The position numbers and the translations under genes are program-made. The notes beneath the pieces are model-generated. The model saw only the letters and a program-made list of their open reading frames with translations. It was not told the DNA's origin and did no database searches. Below, one piece after another: positions 1 through 6,552 of a stretch of 12,429 nt of DNA. This DNA is from an uncultured Prevotellamassilia sp. (lineage in GTDB: Bacteria; Bacteroidota; Bacteroidia; Bacteroidales; Bacteroidaceae). How positions within the stretch are numbered: the first letter of the stretch is position 1; each line of letters starts with the position of its first letter. The stretch is from NCBI GenBank assembly GCA_934255485.1, contig CAKQOG010000046.1, forward strand, positions 1 to 12,429, given 5' to 3'.

Positions 1-200
1 GTACCTTGTGCACGGAGTCCATGAACCATCTGTAAGAGGTAGTGGACGGAGAAGAATAGCATGGATGCAACGAGAATCCATCTTGATATTTCGTAGCGCC
101 ACACCTTCCATCTCACCTGCAAACTTGCCATGACTAATTGCAATGCTAACATGGCTGTAATGACGCAACATACAAGTTGTAATATGAATAACGATTTCAT
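1..200 (-). CDS. N-terminal part of a membrane protein, cut by the window edge
   Basis: On the minus strand an ATG at 200-198 opens a frame with no stop for 66 codons to the left edge. The peptide begins MKSLFILQLVCC. It has two strongly hydrophobic stretches, at about residues 4-24 and 40-58, separated by a basic, Trp/Arg-rich loop (VRWKVWRYEISRW), so it looks like the start of a polytopic inner-membrane protein. Bacteroidales membrane-linked sensor or regulator proteins can start this way, but nothing seen here identifies the family. It is transcribed divergently from lysS. A possible minus-strand -7 box (TAGTGTTG, one mismatch to TAnnTTTG) lies at 232-225, about 25 nt upstream of the start. 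That the frame is a real gene is fairly likely; its function is unknown. Confidence 0.6.
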   Translation of the reverse strand, partial: MKSLFILQLVCCVITAMLALQLVMASLQVRWKVWRYEISRWILVASMLFFSVHYLLQMVHGLRAQG

Positions 201-217
201 AGTATTGTTATTGTCTT

Positions 218-497
218 AAATCCGCAACACTATAAATTTTAACTTTTATAATATCCTAAACAACAAAAAGTTCTTGGACAAGCCAAGCGGCTCAGAATTT
301 TGCAATGTCAGAGGAATCACTTAGCTTAGTGTTGCAATAAAAATCAATCAAAACCTCATCAAGCATGGCAAAAATACAAACAAAATCCGAGAAACTCACA
401 TCCTTTTGGTGGTATATAAGGGTTCTTTACGAAAAAGAGTCGTTTTAGAGAGGTATCTGCAACCCCAGATATCAAAAATATTACAGGTTGCGGATTT
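218..497. repeat. long-range inverted repeat AAATCCGCAAC / GTTGCGGATTT
   Basis: AAATCCGCAAC at 218-228 is the exact reverse complement of GTTGCGGATTT at 487-497, 258 bases further on. Flanking bases are also alike: both copies, read in the same orientation, lie close to A/T-rich TATAA text. The arms sit on the two sides of the divergent control region, one close to the start of the minus-strand gene and the other about 130 nt before lysS. They could be paired binding sites for a regulator or two copies of a small intergenic repeat. The sequence shows only the symmetry. Confidence 0.5.
452..494 (+). promoter_or_regulatory. two overlapping, mutually exclusive hairpins upstream of lysS
   Basis: Stem A pairs GGTATCTG (452-459) with CAGATATC (466-473) around a 6-nt loop, with one G-U pair. 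Stem B pairs TCTGCAACC (456-464) with GGTTGCGGA (486-494), also with one wobble. They share bases 456-459, so they cannot both form. This resembles a switchable RNA leader. However, it lies upstream of the best lysS -7 box (587-594), so it would matter only for a transcript that starts further upstream. It may instead be a palindromic intergenic repeat. Confidence 0.35.
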
Positions 498-586
498 TAG
501 GTCTTATAAAATTAAGATGCGTTTGCTCAAAGTATGTACAAACGTAAAATTGACGCCTTATTTACAATGCTTTCGCATGTTTTTAT

Positions 587-594
587 TACCTTTG
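587..594 (+). promoter_or_regulatory. lysS promoter, -7 box
   Basis: TACCTTTG fits the Bacteroidetes primary-sigma -7 consensus TAnnTTTG exactly and is followed by CAAACA. Transcription would start near 600, leaving a leader of about 25 nt before the ATG at 624. The -33 element is weak: no clear TTTG occurs at the expected distance, and TTTACA at 561-566 is the nearest T-rich candidate. The box lies inside the longer reading frame that opens at 534, which argues against the earlier lysS start. Confidence 0.65.
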
Positions 595-623
595 CAAACA
601 TAAATATCAAAAATAATATAACG

Positions 624-2339
624 ATGAACGTTTTAGATCTTAGCGAACAAGAAATACAACGTCGCAATTCGCTCGAAGAATTGCGCAATATGGGCATCGA
701 TCCATATCCTGCAGCCGAATATCATGTTAATGCATATAGCGATGATATAAAGGAGAATTTTAAAGAAGACGAAAAGCGCGAAGTATGTATTGCTGGTCGT
801 TTGATGACACGCCGCGTAATGGGTAAGGCAAGCTTTGCCGAACTCATGGACTCAAAAGGCCGAATTCAGGTGTATATTACACGCGATGATATCTGCCCAG
901 GCGAAGATAAAACGCTCTACAACACTATCTTTAAAAAACTACTCGACCTTGGTGACTTTGTAGGTGTAAAGGGCTTTGTGTTCCGCACCCAAACTGGCGA
1001 AATATCTGTTCATGCACATGAGTTGGTACTCTTGTCAAAGAGCCTTAAGCCACTCCCCGTGGTGAAAGAAAAAGATGGTGTAACATACGATGCTTTTAAC
1101 GATCCAGAGCTTCGCTACCGCCAACGCTACGTAGACCTCTTGGTTAATCCAGGCGTGAAGGACATCTTCCTAAAGCGCACAAAGATTATCAAAACCATGC
1201 GTGAGTACTTTGATGAGGCTGGCTACACTGAGGTTGAAACACCAATATTGCAGTCTATCCCAGGTGGTGCAAGTGCACGTCCGTTCATCACTCACCACAA
1301 CTCACTCGATATCGACCTCTACCTCCGTATCGCTACCGAGTTGTATCTAAAGCGCTTGATAGTTGGTGGCTTTGAGGGCGTTTACGAAATCGGAAAAAAC
1401 TTCCGTAACGAGGGTATGGACCGCACACACAATCCTGAGTTTACTTGTATGGAACTTTATGTTCAGTATAAGGACTACAATTGGATGATGTCGTTCACCG
1501 AAAAACTACTCGAACGCATTTGCATTGCAGTAAATGGTTGCACAGAGAGTGTTATCGACGGCAAAACCGTTAGCTTTAAGGCTCCATTCCGCCGTTTACC
1601 AATTCTTGAAGCCATCAAAGAAAAAACTGGTTACGACCTCGATGGTAAGAGCGAAGACGAAATACGCGAGATTTGCAAGAAACTCAACATGGAGATTGAC
1701 GACACCATGGGTAAGGGTAAACTCATCGACGAAATATTTGGAGAATTTTGCGAAGGCACTTATATTCAGCCAACTTTCATTACCGATTATCCCATTGAAA
1801 TGTCGCCACTTACCAAGAAACATCGCTCTAACCCCAACCTTACAGAACGTTTTGAGTTGATGGTAAATGGCAAGGAGTTGGCCAACGCTTACTCAGAGTT
1901 GAACGACCCTATCGACCAGGAAGAACGTTTCCAAGAGCAATTGCGCTTGTCTGAAAAGGGCGACGATGAGGCCATGTTTATCGACCAAGACTTTTTGCGT
2001 GCTTTGCAATATGGCATGCCTCCTACATCGGGTATTGGCATCGGCATCGACCGTTTGGTAATGCTTATGACTGGACAAACACAAATTCAAGAGGTATTGT
2101 TCTTCCCACAAATGCGCCCCGAAAAGAAGGCTCCACGTGACAAGGCAGACAAGTATGTGGCAGCAGGTATTGCCGAAGAACTTGTACCTATCTTGCAAAA
2201 GGTGGGCTACTATCTTGTGAGCGACTTAAAGGACGTAAAGGCTCAAAAAATTCAGCAACAAATTGGTGAAATTATCAAGAAGTATAAACTCGATATTGCC
2301 AAACCAAGTGTTCAAGACATTGAGGGTTGGAACATTTAA
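624..2339 (+). CDS. lysS: lysyl-tRNA synthetase, class II
   Basis: Charges tRNA-Lys with lysine using ATP, in the cytoplasm. The product is 571 residues. An N-terminal OB-fold anticodon-binding domain (about 55-140) precedes the class II catalytic core. Motif 1 lies around 200-220 (GYTEVETPILQS), motif 2 at about 254-280 (YEIGKNFRNEGMDRTHNPEF), and motif 3 at about 467-484 (TSGIGIGIDRLVML). A tail of about 65 residues after the usual C-terminus (from about 506) includes ILQKVGYYLVSDLKDVKA. E. coli LysRS is 505 residues, and I recall similar long forms in Bacteroides. I chose the ATG at 624, not the in-frame ATG at 534. The extra 30 residues look like translated leader, they contain the -7 box, and MNVLDLSEQEIQRRNSL is a normal LysRS start. 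The gene is followed by a stem-loop and gpsA. Confidence 0.95.
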   Translation: MNVLDLSEQEIQRRNSLEELRNMGIDPYPAAEYHVNAYSDDIKENFKEDEKREVCIAGRLMTRRVMGKASFAELMDSKGRIQVYITRDDICPGEDKTLYNTIFKKLLDLGDFVGVKGFVFRTQTGEISVHAHELVLLSKSLKPLPVVKEKDGVTYDAFNDPELRYRQRYVDLLVNPGVKDIFLKRTKIIKTMREYFDEAGYTEVETPILQSIPGGASARPFITHHNSLDIDLYLRIATELYLKRLIVGGFEGVYEIGKNFRNEGMDRTHNPEFTCMELYVQYKDYNWMMSFTEKLLERICIAVNGCTESVIDGKTVSFKAPFRRLPILEAIKEKTGYDLDGKSEDEIREICKKLNMEIDDTMGKGKLIDEIFGEFCEGTYIQPTFITDYPIEMSPLTKKHRSNPNLTERFELMVNGKELANAYSELNDPIDQEERFQEQLRLSEKGDDEAMFIDQDFLRALQYGMPPTSGIGIGIDRLVMLMTGQTQIQEVLFFPQMRPEKKAPRDKADKYVAAGIAEELVPILQKVGYYLVSDLKDVKAQKIQQQIGEIIKKYKLDIAKPSVQDIEGWNI

Positions 2340-2353
2340 TAAGATGGGCATTA

Positions 2354-2377
2354 CTCTCCTTTAAAAAATAAGGAGAG
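2354..2377 (+). terminator. stem-loop between lysS and gpsA
   Basis: CTCTCCTT (2354-2361) pairs perfectly with AAGGAGAG (2370-2377) around an A-rich 8-nt loop, 15 nt after the lysS stop. Only a weak T-run (CTTTAT) follows, so it may be a partial terminator or an RNA 3'-end stabiliser rather than a strong intrinsic terminator. Confidence 0.5.
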
Positions 2378-2391
2378 ATGCTTTATCTAAT

Positions 2392-2399
2392 TACATGTG
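2392..2399 (+). promoter_or_regulatory. possible gpsA -7 box
   Basis: TACATGTG matches TAnnTTTG with one mismatch and is followed by CAAACATAACAAATAT, very like the context after the lysS box. It lies 19 nt before the gpsA ATG. I see no convincing -33 element. It is consistent with gpsA having its own start after the lysS stem-loop. Confidence 0.35.
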
Positions 2400-2417
2400 C
2401 AAACATAACAAATATAT

Positions 2418-3413
2418 ATGTACGACTTAGGAAACATAGCAGTGATGGGTAGTGGCAGTTGGGCTACAGCCATCGCTAAGATGCTACTCGAAAAGGTGGA
2501 GCATCTGCATTGGTATATACGCCGACAAGATGCTATCGACGACTTCGTACGTATGGAGCACAATCCCTCTTACCTAACGAGCGTGCATTTCGACACCTCG
2601 CGCATTACCTTCTCAACCGATATCAATGAGATAGTACAAAACTGCCGTACATTGGTATTTGTAACGCCATCGCCCTATCTCAAAAACCATTTGCGGAAGC
2701 TAAAGATAAAACTGCACGACAAGTTTATCATCACAGCCATTAAAGGTATAGTGCCCGATGAAAACCTTGTATGCTCCGAGTTTTTTAGGCAAATATATAA
2801 TGTACCCGATGAGAACCTTGCGGTGTTGGGCGGACCAAGCCATGCCGAAGAGGTGGCGCTTGGGCGCTTAACCTACTTAACTGTGGGGTGCTCTGACAAC
2901 GAAAAAGCTACGGCTTTTGCCGAAACTATGGCATCGAGTTACGTAAAGACAAAAACGGCTGCCGATGTAATAGGCATTGAGTATGCCTCTGTTTTGAAAA
3001 ACGTTTATGCCATAGCAGCAGGCATTTGCAATGGGTTAAAGTATGGCGACAATTTTCAGAGTGTATTAATGTCGAATGCCGTGCAAGAGATGAACCGTTT
3101 TTTGCGAGCCGTCTATCCCATAGACCGTTGCGTTTACGATAGTGTTTACTTAGGTGACCTTTTGGTAACAGGCTATTCAAACTTCTCGCGCAACCGCATC
3201 TTTGGCACAATGATAGGTAAGGGATATAGTGTGAAATCGGCGCAAATAGAAATGGAGATGATAGCCGAAGGCTACTATGGTACCAAATGTATGAAGGACA
3301 TTAACAAGCATTATCATGTAAATATGCCCATACTCGATGCCGTTTACAACATTCTATATGAACGCATTTCGCCTACAATCGAGATAAAGTTGCTCACCGA
3401 TTCGTTTAGATAA
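2418..3413 (+). CDS. gpsA: NAD(P)-dependent glycerol-3-phosphate dehydrogenase
   Basis: Reduces dihydroxyacetone phosphate to sn-glycerol-3-phosphate, the backbone for membrane phospholipids; cytoplasmic. The product is 331 residues, close to the family norm of about 330-340. The dinucleotide-binding loop GSGSWATA is at 11-18 (usual form GxGSWGTA). The catalytic-lysine segment AIKG is at 107-110, GGPSHAEE at 138-145 (usual SGPSFAxE), LKNVYAIAAG with a second conserved Lys at 194 at 193-202, and the substrate-binding SRNR at 257-260. All key residues are present. The ATG at 2418 is the first start after an A/T-rich leader and puts the Rossmann glycines at the expected distance. It follows lysS by 78 bp. 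I recall this order from other Bacteroidales, where pgi may come next; here an acyltransferase-like gene follows instead. Confidence 0.93.
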   Translation: MYDLGNIAVMGSGSWATAIAKMLLEKVEHLHWYIRRQDAIDDFVRMEHNPSYLTSVHFDTSRITFSTDINEIVQNCRTLVFVTPSPYLKNHLRKLKIKLHDKFIITAIKGIVPDENLVCSEFFRQIYNVPDENLAVLGGPSHAEEVALGRLTYLTVGCSDNEKATAFAETMASSYVKTKTAADVIGIEYASVLKNVYAIAAGICNGLKYGDNFQSVLMSNAVQEMNRFLRAVYPIDRCVYDSVYLGDLLVTGYSNFSRNRIFGTMIGKGYSVKSAQIEMEMIAEGYYGTKCMKDINKHYHVNMPILDAVYNILYERISPTIEIKLLTDSFR

Positions 3414-3446
3414 ATGGTGGTGTGACATAAAAAATATAAAGTAGTT

Positions 3447-3489
3447 TAGGAATTAGGAGTTAGCACGATAACTCTTAATTCCTATTTTT
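3447..3489 (+). terminator. intrinsic terminator after gpsA
   Basis: TAGGAATTAGGAGTTA (3447-3462) pairs with TAACTCTTAATTCCTA (3469-3484), 16 positions with a single G-U pair, around the loop GCACGA. TTTTT (3485-3489) follows. This is a textbook stem plus U-tract and ends only 14 nt before the next ATG. It should separate gpsA from that gene, or control read-through into it. Confidence 0.8.
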
Positions 3490-3503
3490 AAATTAAGCAT
3501 ATA

Positions 3504-4445
3504 ATGGCCTTTAGCATCAAACGATATTCAGACAACAACAAGCAGTTGTGGAACGATTTTTTAACGAGTGCAAAGAATGCCACATTCTTGTTTCACCGCA
3601 ATTATATGGACTATCATAGCGACAGATTTGCCGACCATTCACTCATGGTGTATAAGGGCGAAAAACTCTATGCACTCCTGCCTGCCAATCAAAAAGAGGG
3701 CACATTGTTTTCGCACCAAGGACTAACCTATGGCGGACTGATAACCAATGCAAAAGCCACAGCTAACGATGTTTGCCAAGTGTTTGTATCCATCAATAAC
3801 TATCTGCGAGAACATGGTTTTAATAAAGTGGTTTACAAATCCATCCCGTGGATATACCAACAACTACCAGCCGAAGAAGACCTTTATGCCATTATCAAAG
3901 AGTGTCATGCACATATATCTGTGCGCAACGTGGCATCGGTTATCAACATGCACAATCCCCTAAAATGGAACCGCGACCGCCATTATGGAGCTAACAAAGC
4001 TCACACCGATGGCATTGTAGCAACAGAGAGTCAAGACTATGCCGCATTTTGGCAAGTGCTTGATGATAATCTCATGAGAACCTATCAAGCTAAACCCGTG
4101 CATACACTTGATGAAATCTTATTGCTCAAATCAAGGTTTCCCAATCAAATAAAGCTATATGTGTCAAAGAGGGAAGATGTAGTACTGGGAGGAACCTTGC
4201 TCTATGTAACCCCCCAAGTGGTTCATGCACAATACATCTCTGCCACCCCCGAGGGCAAACATGCCCATGCCATCGATGCCTTGTTTCGCAAAATATTGCA
4301 AGAAGATTACAAAAACATCCCCTACTTTGACTTTGGCACCTCAAACGAACAACAAGGTAAAGTGCTCAACACCTCGCTCATCTATCAAAAAGAAGGCTTC
4401 GGTGGCAGAGCCGTTTGCTACGACACGTATGAGTGGGAACTTTGA
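3504..4445 (+). CDS. FemAB/GNAT-like acyltransferase of unknown substrate
   Basis: The product is 313 residues, soluble, with no signal peptide or membrane segment. The C-terminal third is the diagnostic part: LYVSKREDVVLGGTLLY (218-234) and VVHAQYISATPEGK (239-252) look like the beta-strands and acceptor region of the GNAT/FemAB fold. YFDFGTSN (274-281) with LIYQKEGFGG (292-301) matches the ending usual in Bacteroidales proteins annotated as GNAT N-acetyltransferases. Such proteins transfer acyl or aminoacyl groups from acyl-CoA or aminoacyl-tRNA, and relatives act on cell-wall peptides, lipids or polysaccharide precursors; no substrate can be read here. It starts 14 nt after the gpsA terminator and I found no TAnnTTTG box in front of it, so it may depend on read-through or an unrecognised promoter. 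Fold assignment is fairly sure; function is open. Confidence 0.7.
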   Translation: MAFSIKRYSDNNKQLWNDFLTSAKNATFLFHRNYMDYHSDRFADHSLMVYKGEKLYALLPANQKEGTLFSHQGLTYGGLITNAKATANDVCQVFVSINNYLREHGFNKVVYKSIPWIYQQLPAEEDLYAIIKECHAHISVRNVASVINMHNPLKWNRDRHYGANKAHTDGIVATESQDYAAFWQVLDDNLMRTYQAKPVHTLDEILLLKSRFPNQIKLYVSKREDVVLGGTLLYVTPQVVHAQYISATPEGKHAHAIDALFRKILQEDYKNIPYFDFGTSNEQQGKVLNTSLIYQKEGFGGRAVCYDTYEWEL

Positions 4446-4521
4446 GGCGAGTGCGGGCCGATGACGCATTTTTATACGTAAGAGTGAAGCAATAAAATGT
4501 AGTGATAGAATGTTGTTTAAC

Positions 4522-4551
4522 AAAATAAATGAGTAAACCCTCATTTTATTT
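4522..4551 (+). terminator. A/T-rich stem-loop after the acyltransferase gene
   Basis: AAAATAAATGAG (4522-4533) pairs with CTCATTTTATTT (4540-4551) with one bulged base. The ATGAG/CTCAT core is the firmest part. The descending arm is itself T-rich. It lies just upstream of the purH promoter and probably ends the preceding transcript, but the stem is weak in G-C pairs. Confidence 0.5.
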
Positions 4552-4560
4552 AATAAAAAC

Positions 4561-4592
4561 TTAGCACAACACATAAAAAAGCAGTACTTTTG
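4561..4592 (+). promoter_or_regulatory. purH promoter
   Basis: TACTTTTG (4585-4592) is an exact TAnnTTTG -7 box, followed by CAGAAG. TTAGC at 4561-4565 sits 20 nt upstream as a plausible -33 element (consensus TTTG-like). Transcription should start near 4600, giving a leader of about 40 nt. This is the clearest promoter in the right half of the window and could drive purH and the mre cluster together. Confidence 0.65.
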
Positions 4593-4637
4593 CAGAAGTT
4601 ATAAATATTATAGGATACACATAAAAACATTCCCAAT

Positions 4638-5231
4638 ATGTCCTCAACAAAGAAAATCAAAACCGCACTTGTTTCGGTATTTCATAAAGATGGATTAGAC
4701 CAACTCCTTGCTAAACTTCATGAAGAAGGTGTTCAGTTCCTCTCTACAGGTGGTACACAAAAGTTTATTGAATCTTTAGGCTATCCTTGCCAAAAGGTTG
4801 AAGAGGTAACAACATACCCCTCAATACTCGGTGGACGCGTTAAAACGCTTCACCCCAAAATCTTTGGTGGTATCTTAGGCCGTCGCGAACTCGAAGAGGA
4901 TAAAAAGGAAATGGCTCACTACGAAATTCCTGAAATCGATCTCGTAATCGTAGACCTCTATCCATTTGAACAAACCGTTGCAAGCGGTGCAAGCGAGGCC
5001 GACATCATCGAAAAGATTGATATAGGTGGTATATCGCTCATCCGTGCTGGTGCCAAGAACTTTAAGGATGTTGTAATTGTACCCTCGAAGGCTGAATACC
5101 AACCTTTGCTCGACATTATCAACAAGAACGGAGCTCAAACCGAAATAGAAGAACGCCGTTGGTTTGCTACAAAGGCTTTTGGCGTAAGCAGTCACTACGA
5201 CACTGCTATTCATAATTGGTTTGAAAAATAA
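4638..5231 (+). CDS. purH: IMP cyclohydrolase, stand-alone N-terminal domain of PurH
   Basis: Closes the ring of FAICAR to give IMP, the last step of de novo purine synthesis; cytoplasmic. The product is 197 residues, all of it the MGS-like IMP cyclohydrolase domain: LSTGGT (35-40), GRVKTLHPK (66-74), DLYPF with Tyr108 (106-110), and KIDIGG (126-131) with Asp128, then Lys140 in GAKNF. These correspond to the catalytic Lys, Tyr, Asp and Lys residues described for bifunctional PurH. E. coli PurH is about 530 residues and continues with the AICAR transformylase domain. Here the frame stops (TAA 5229-5231) just after the domain boundary (SSHYDTAIHNWFEK), and no transformylase sequence remains before mreB. 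The intact end suggests a true single-domain enzyme rather than a decayed gene, with AICAR formylation encoded elsewhere. Confidence 0.88.
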   Translation: MSSTKKIKTALVSVFHKDGLDQLLAKLHEEGVQFLSTGGTQKFIESLGYPCQKVEEVTTYPSILGGRVKTLHPKIFGGILGRRELEEDKKEMAHYEIPEIDLVIVDLYPFEQTVASGASEADIIEKIDIGGISLIRAGAKNFKDVVIVPSKAEYQPLLDIINKNGAQTEIEERRWFATKAFGVSSHYDTAIHNWFEK

Positions 5232-5246
5232 AGCATTTTATTGACG

Positions 5247-5300
5247 GAGATAAGACGTGTAATGTTGCACGTATAAAAGATGCATTCTAAAGCTTATCTC
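5247..5300 (+). promoter_or_regulatory. structured leader between purH and mreB
   Basis: GAGATAAG (5247-5254) and CTTATCTC (5293-5300) form a perfect 8-bp stem that encloses a second small hairpin, ACGTG (5255-5259) with CACGT (5268-5272), stacked directly on it. The outer arm ends 17 nt before the mreB ATG. There is no T-run, so it is not a normal terminator. It may influence mreB translation or mark an mRNA processing point; that role is inference. Confidence 0.4.
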
Positions 5301-5317
5301 GCAACTCAATACATAAC

Positions 5318-6349
5318 ATGGGAATTTTTTCAAAGTTCTTTTCATTTACTCAAGAGTTGGCTATTGACTTAGGTACAGCCAACACAATTATCATTGCCGA
5401 TAGTGAGATTGCTGTAAACGAGCCTTCGGTTGTGGCACTCGATACACATAGCGAAAAAATGATAGCTGTGGGTGAAGATGCCAAACGCATGTACGAAAAA
5501 ACAAATAACAAGATACGTGTAATTCGTCCTCTTCGCGATGGTGTGATAGCCGACTTCAATGCTTGCGAACAAATGATGCGCGGCTTGATAAAGAAGGTAC
5601 ACTCGGGCAAACGCTTGTTCTCGCCCTCGTTGCGAATGGTGATTGGCGTGCCAAGTGGTTCTACCGAGGTGGAGCTTCGTGCCGTGCGCGACTCTGCCGA
5701 ACATGCAGGCGGACGTGATGTTTTCTTGCTTTATGAACCAATGGCTGCTGCTATTGGTATTGGCATTGACGTGAATGCCCCTGAAGGCAACATGATTGTT
5801 GATATAGGTGGAGGTACCACAGAGATTGCAGTAATCTCGTTGGGTGGCATTGTGTCGAACAACTCAATTAAAATGGCTGGTGACGACTTTACGAGCGACA
5901 TCCAAGAGTATATGAGCCGTCAGCACAATGTGCGTGTGAGCGAGCGTATGGCAGAGCGCATTAAGATTAATGTGGGTGCTGCACTTACCGACTTACCTAA
6001 TCCGCCAAAGGATTATCTTATTCATGGTCCTAACCGTATCACAACAATGCCAATGGAGGTGCCTGTTTGCTATCAAGAGATAGCTCACTGCTTGGAAACA
6101 TCTATTGCTAAGATAGAACAGGCTGTAGTGAATGCTTTGGCCAATACACCGCCTGAATTGTATGCCGACATTGTGAAGAATGGTATCTATCTTACAGGTG
6201 GTGGTGCCTTGTTGCGCGGACTTGATAAACGCTTGAGCGACAAGATTAATATACCTTTCCATGTAGCAGAAGATCCGTTGCTTTGTGTGGCTAAAGGTAC
6301 AGGTATTGCGCTCAAAAATGTTGAGAACTTTACTTTCTTGATGCGATAA
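5318..6349 (+). CDS. mreB: rod-shape actin homologue MreB
   Basis: Bacterial actin that polymerises with ATP under the inner membrane and steers the lateral-wall synthesis complex. The product is 343 residues, the usual length. The N-terminus (MGIFSKFFSF) is the short amphipathic type used for membrane contact. Phosphate-1 loop DLGTANT is at 17-23, LRDGVIADF at 72-80, VPSGSTEVELRAV at 111-123, YEPMAAAIG at 139-147, phosphate-2 DIGGGTTEIAV at 162-172, and the adenosine motif LTGGGALLRGL at 292-302. No key residue is missing. It follows purH by 86 bp and leads the mreB-mreC-mreD-mrdA-rodA cluster. It is probably co-transcribed from the purH promoter, since no TAnnTTTG box was found in the gap. 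Confidence 0.96.
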   Translation: MGIFSKFFSFTQELAIDLGTANTIIIADSEIAVNEPSVVALDTHSEKMIAVGEDAKRMYEKTNNKIRVIRPLRDGVIADFNACEQMMRGLIKKVHSGKRLFSPSLRMVIGVPSGSTEVELRAVRDSAEHAGGRDVFLLYEPMAAAIGIGIDVNAPEGNMIVDIGGGTTEIAVISLGGIVSNNSIKMAGDDFTSDIQEYMSRQHNVRVSERMAERIKINVGAALTDLPNPPKDYLIHGPNRITTMPMEVPVCYQEIAHCLETSIAKIEQAVVNALANTPPELYADIVKNGIYLTGGGALLRGLDKRLSDKINIPFHVAEDPLLCVAKGTGIALKNVENFTFLMR

Positions 6350-6464
6350 TGCAATAGTACATATTGCTTTATTCTGAAATGGGATAAAGGCTTGATTAAA
6401 GCTAAATCTTATAATGAAGAATGCAAAAGGTAAGTTACTATTATAACTAAAATAAGGACGAGTG

Positions 6465-6528
6465 GCCTCACCCTCTCGGTCCCCATCTCCAAGGGGAGAG
6501 GGCGACCAAGTGGGTGAGGCTTTCTTTT
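6465..6528 (+). terminator. long GC-rich hairpin with U-rich tail inside the mre cluster
   Basis: An outer 9-bp perfect stem GCCTCACCC (6465-6473)/GGGTGAGGC (6512-6520) encloses GGTC/GACC (6478-6481/6504-6507), CCC/GGG (6482-6484/6500-6502) and TCTCC/GGAGA (6486-6490/6495-6499) with an AAGG loop. TTTCTTTT (6521-6528) follows. Much more G/C-rich than its surroundings, it resembles palindromic intergenic elements I recall from Bacteroidetes genomes (CCTCACCC...GGGTGAGG). It sits between mreB and mreC, 24 nt before the mreC ATG, with no promoter seen after it. It would therefore lower downstream mre expression unless read through, or protect the mreB mRNA 3' end. Confidence 0.75.
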
Positions 6529-6552
6529 ACAACATAGATATCTCTCTTATTT

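Larger units (their letters stand above)
201..586. other. divergent intergenic region with no gene
   Basis: There is no credible coding frame between the leftward partial gene and lysS. A 65-codon frame at 406-603 has no recognisable protein character and overlaps the lysS promoter. The stretch is A/T-rich. It carries an 11-nt inverted repeat (218-228 and 487-497), a second 9-nt inverted pair GCAACACTA/TAGTGTTGC (224-232 and 327-335), and two competing hairpins at 452-494. No tRNA or other RNA gene was recognised. Confidence 0.6.

Noticed and set aside
406..603. 65-codon open frame before lysS
   Set aside because: No protein character, and it overlaps the promoter and hairpins of the control region.
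534..623. An in-frame upstream ATG that would extend LysS by 30 residues
   Set aside because: The added residues do not resemble a LysRS N-terminus and would be encoded across the TACCTTTG promoter box; the ATG at 624 fits the family.
1596..1823. Minus-strand open frames inside lysS, gpsA, mreB, mreC, mrdA and rodA
   Set aside because: They lie opposite well-recognised genes and show no family motifs; they are frame shadows.
5241..5279. TTGACG followed by TATAAA as an E. coli-type sigma-70 promoter for mreB
   Set aside because: The spacing is about 25 nt, too long for sigma-70, and this group uses the TAnnTTTG type; the bases also form the structured leader.
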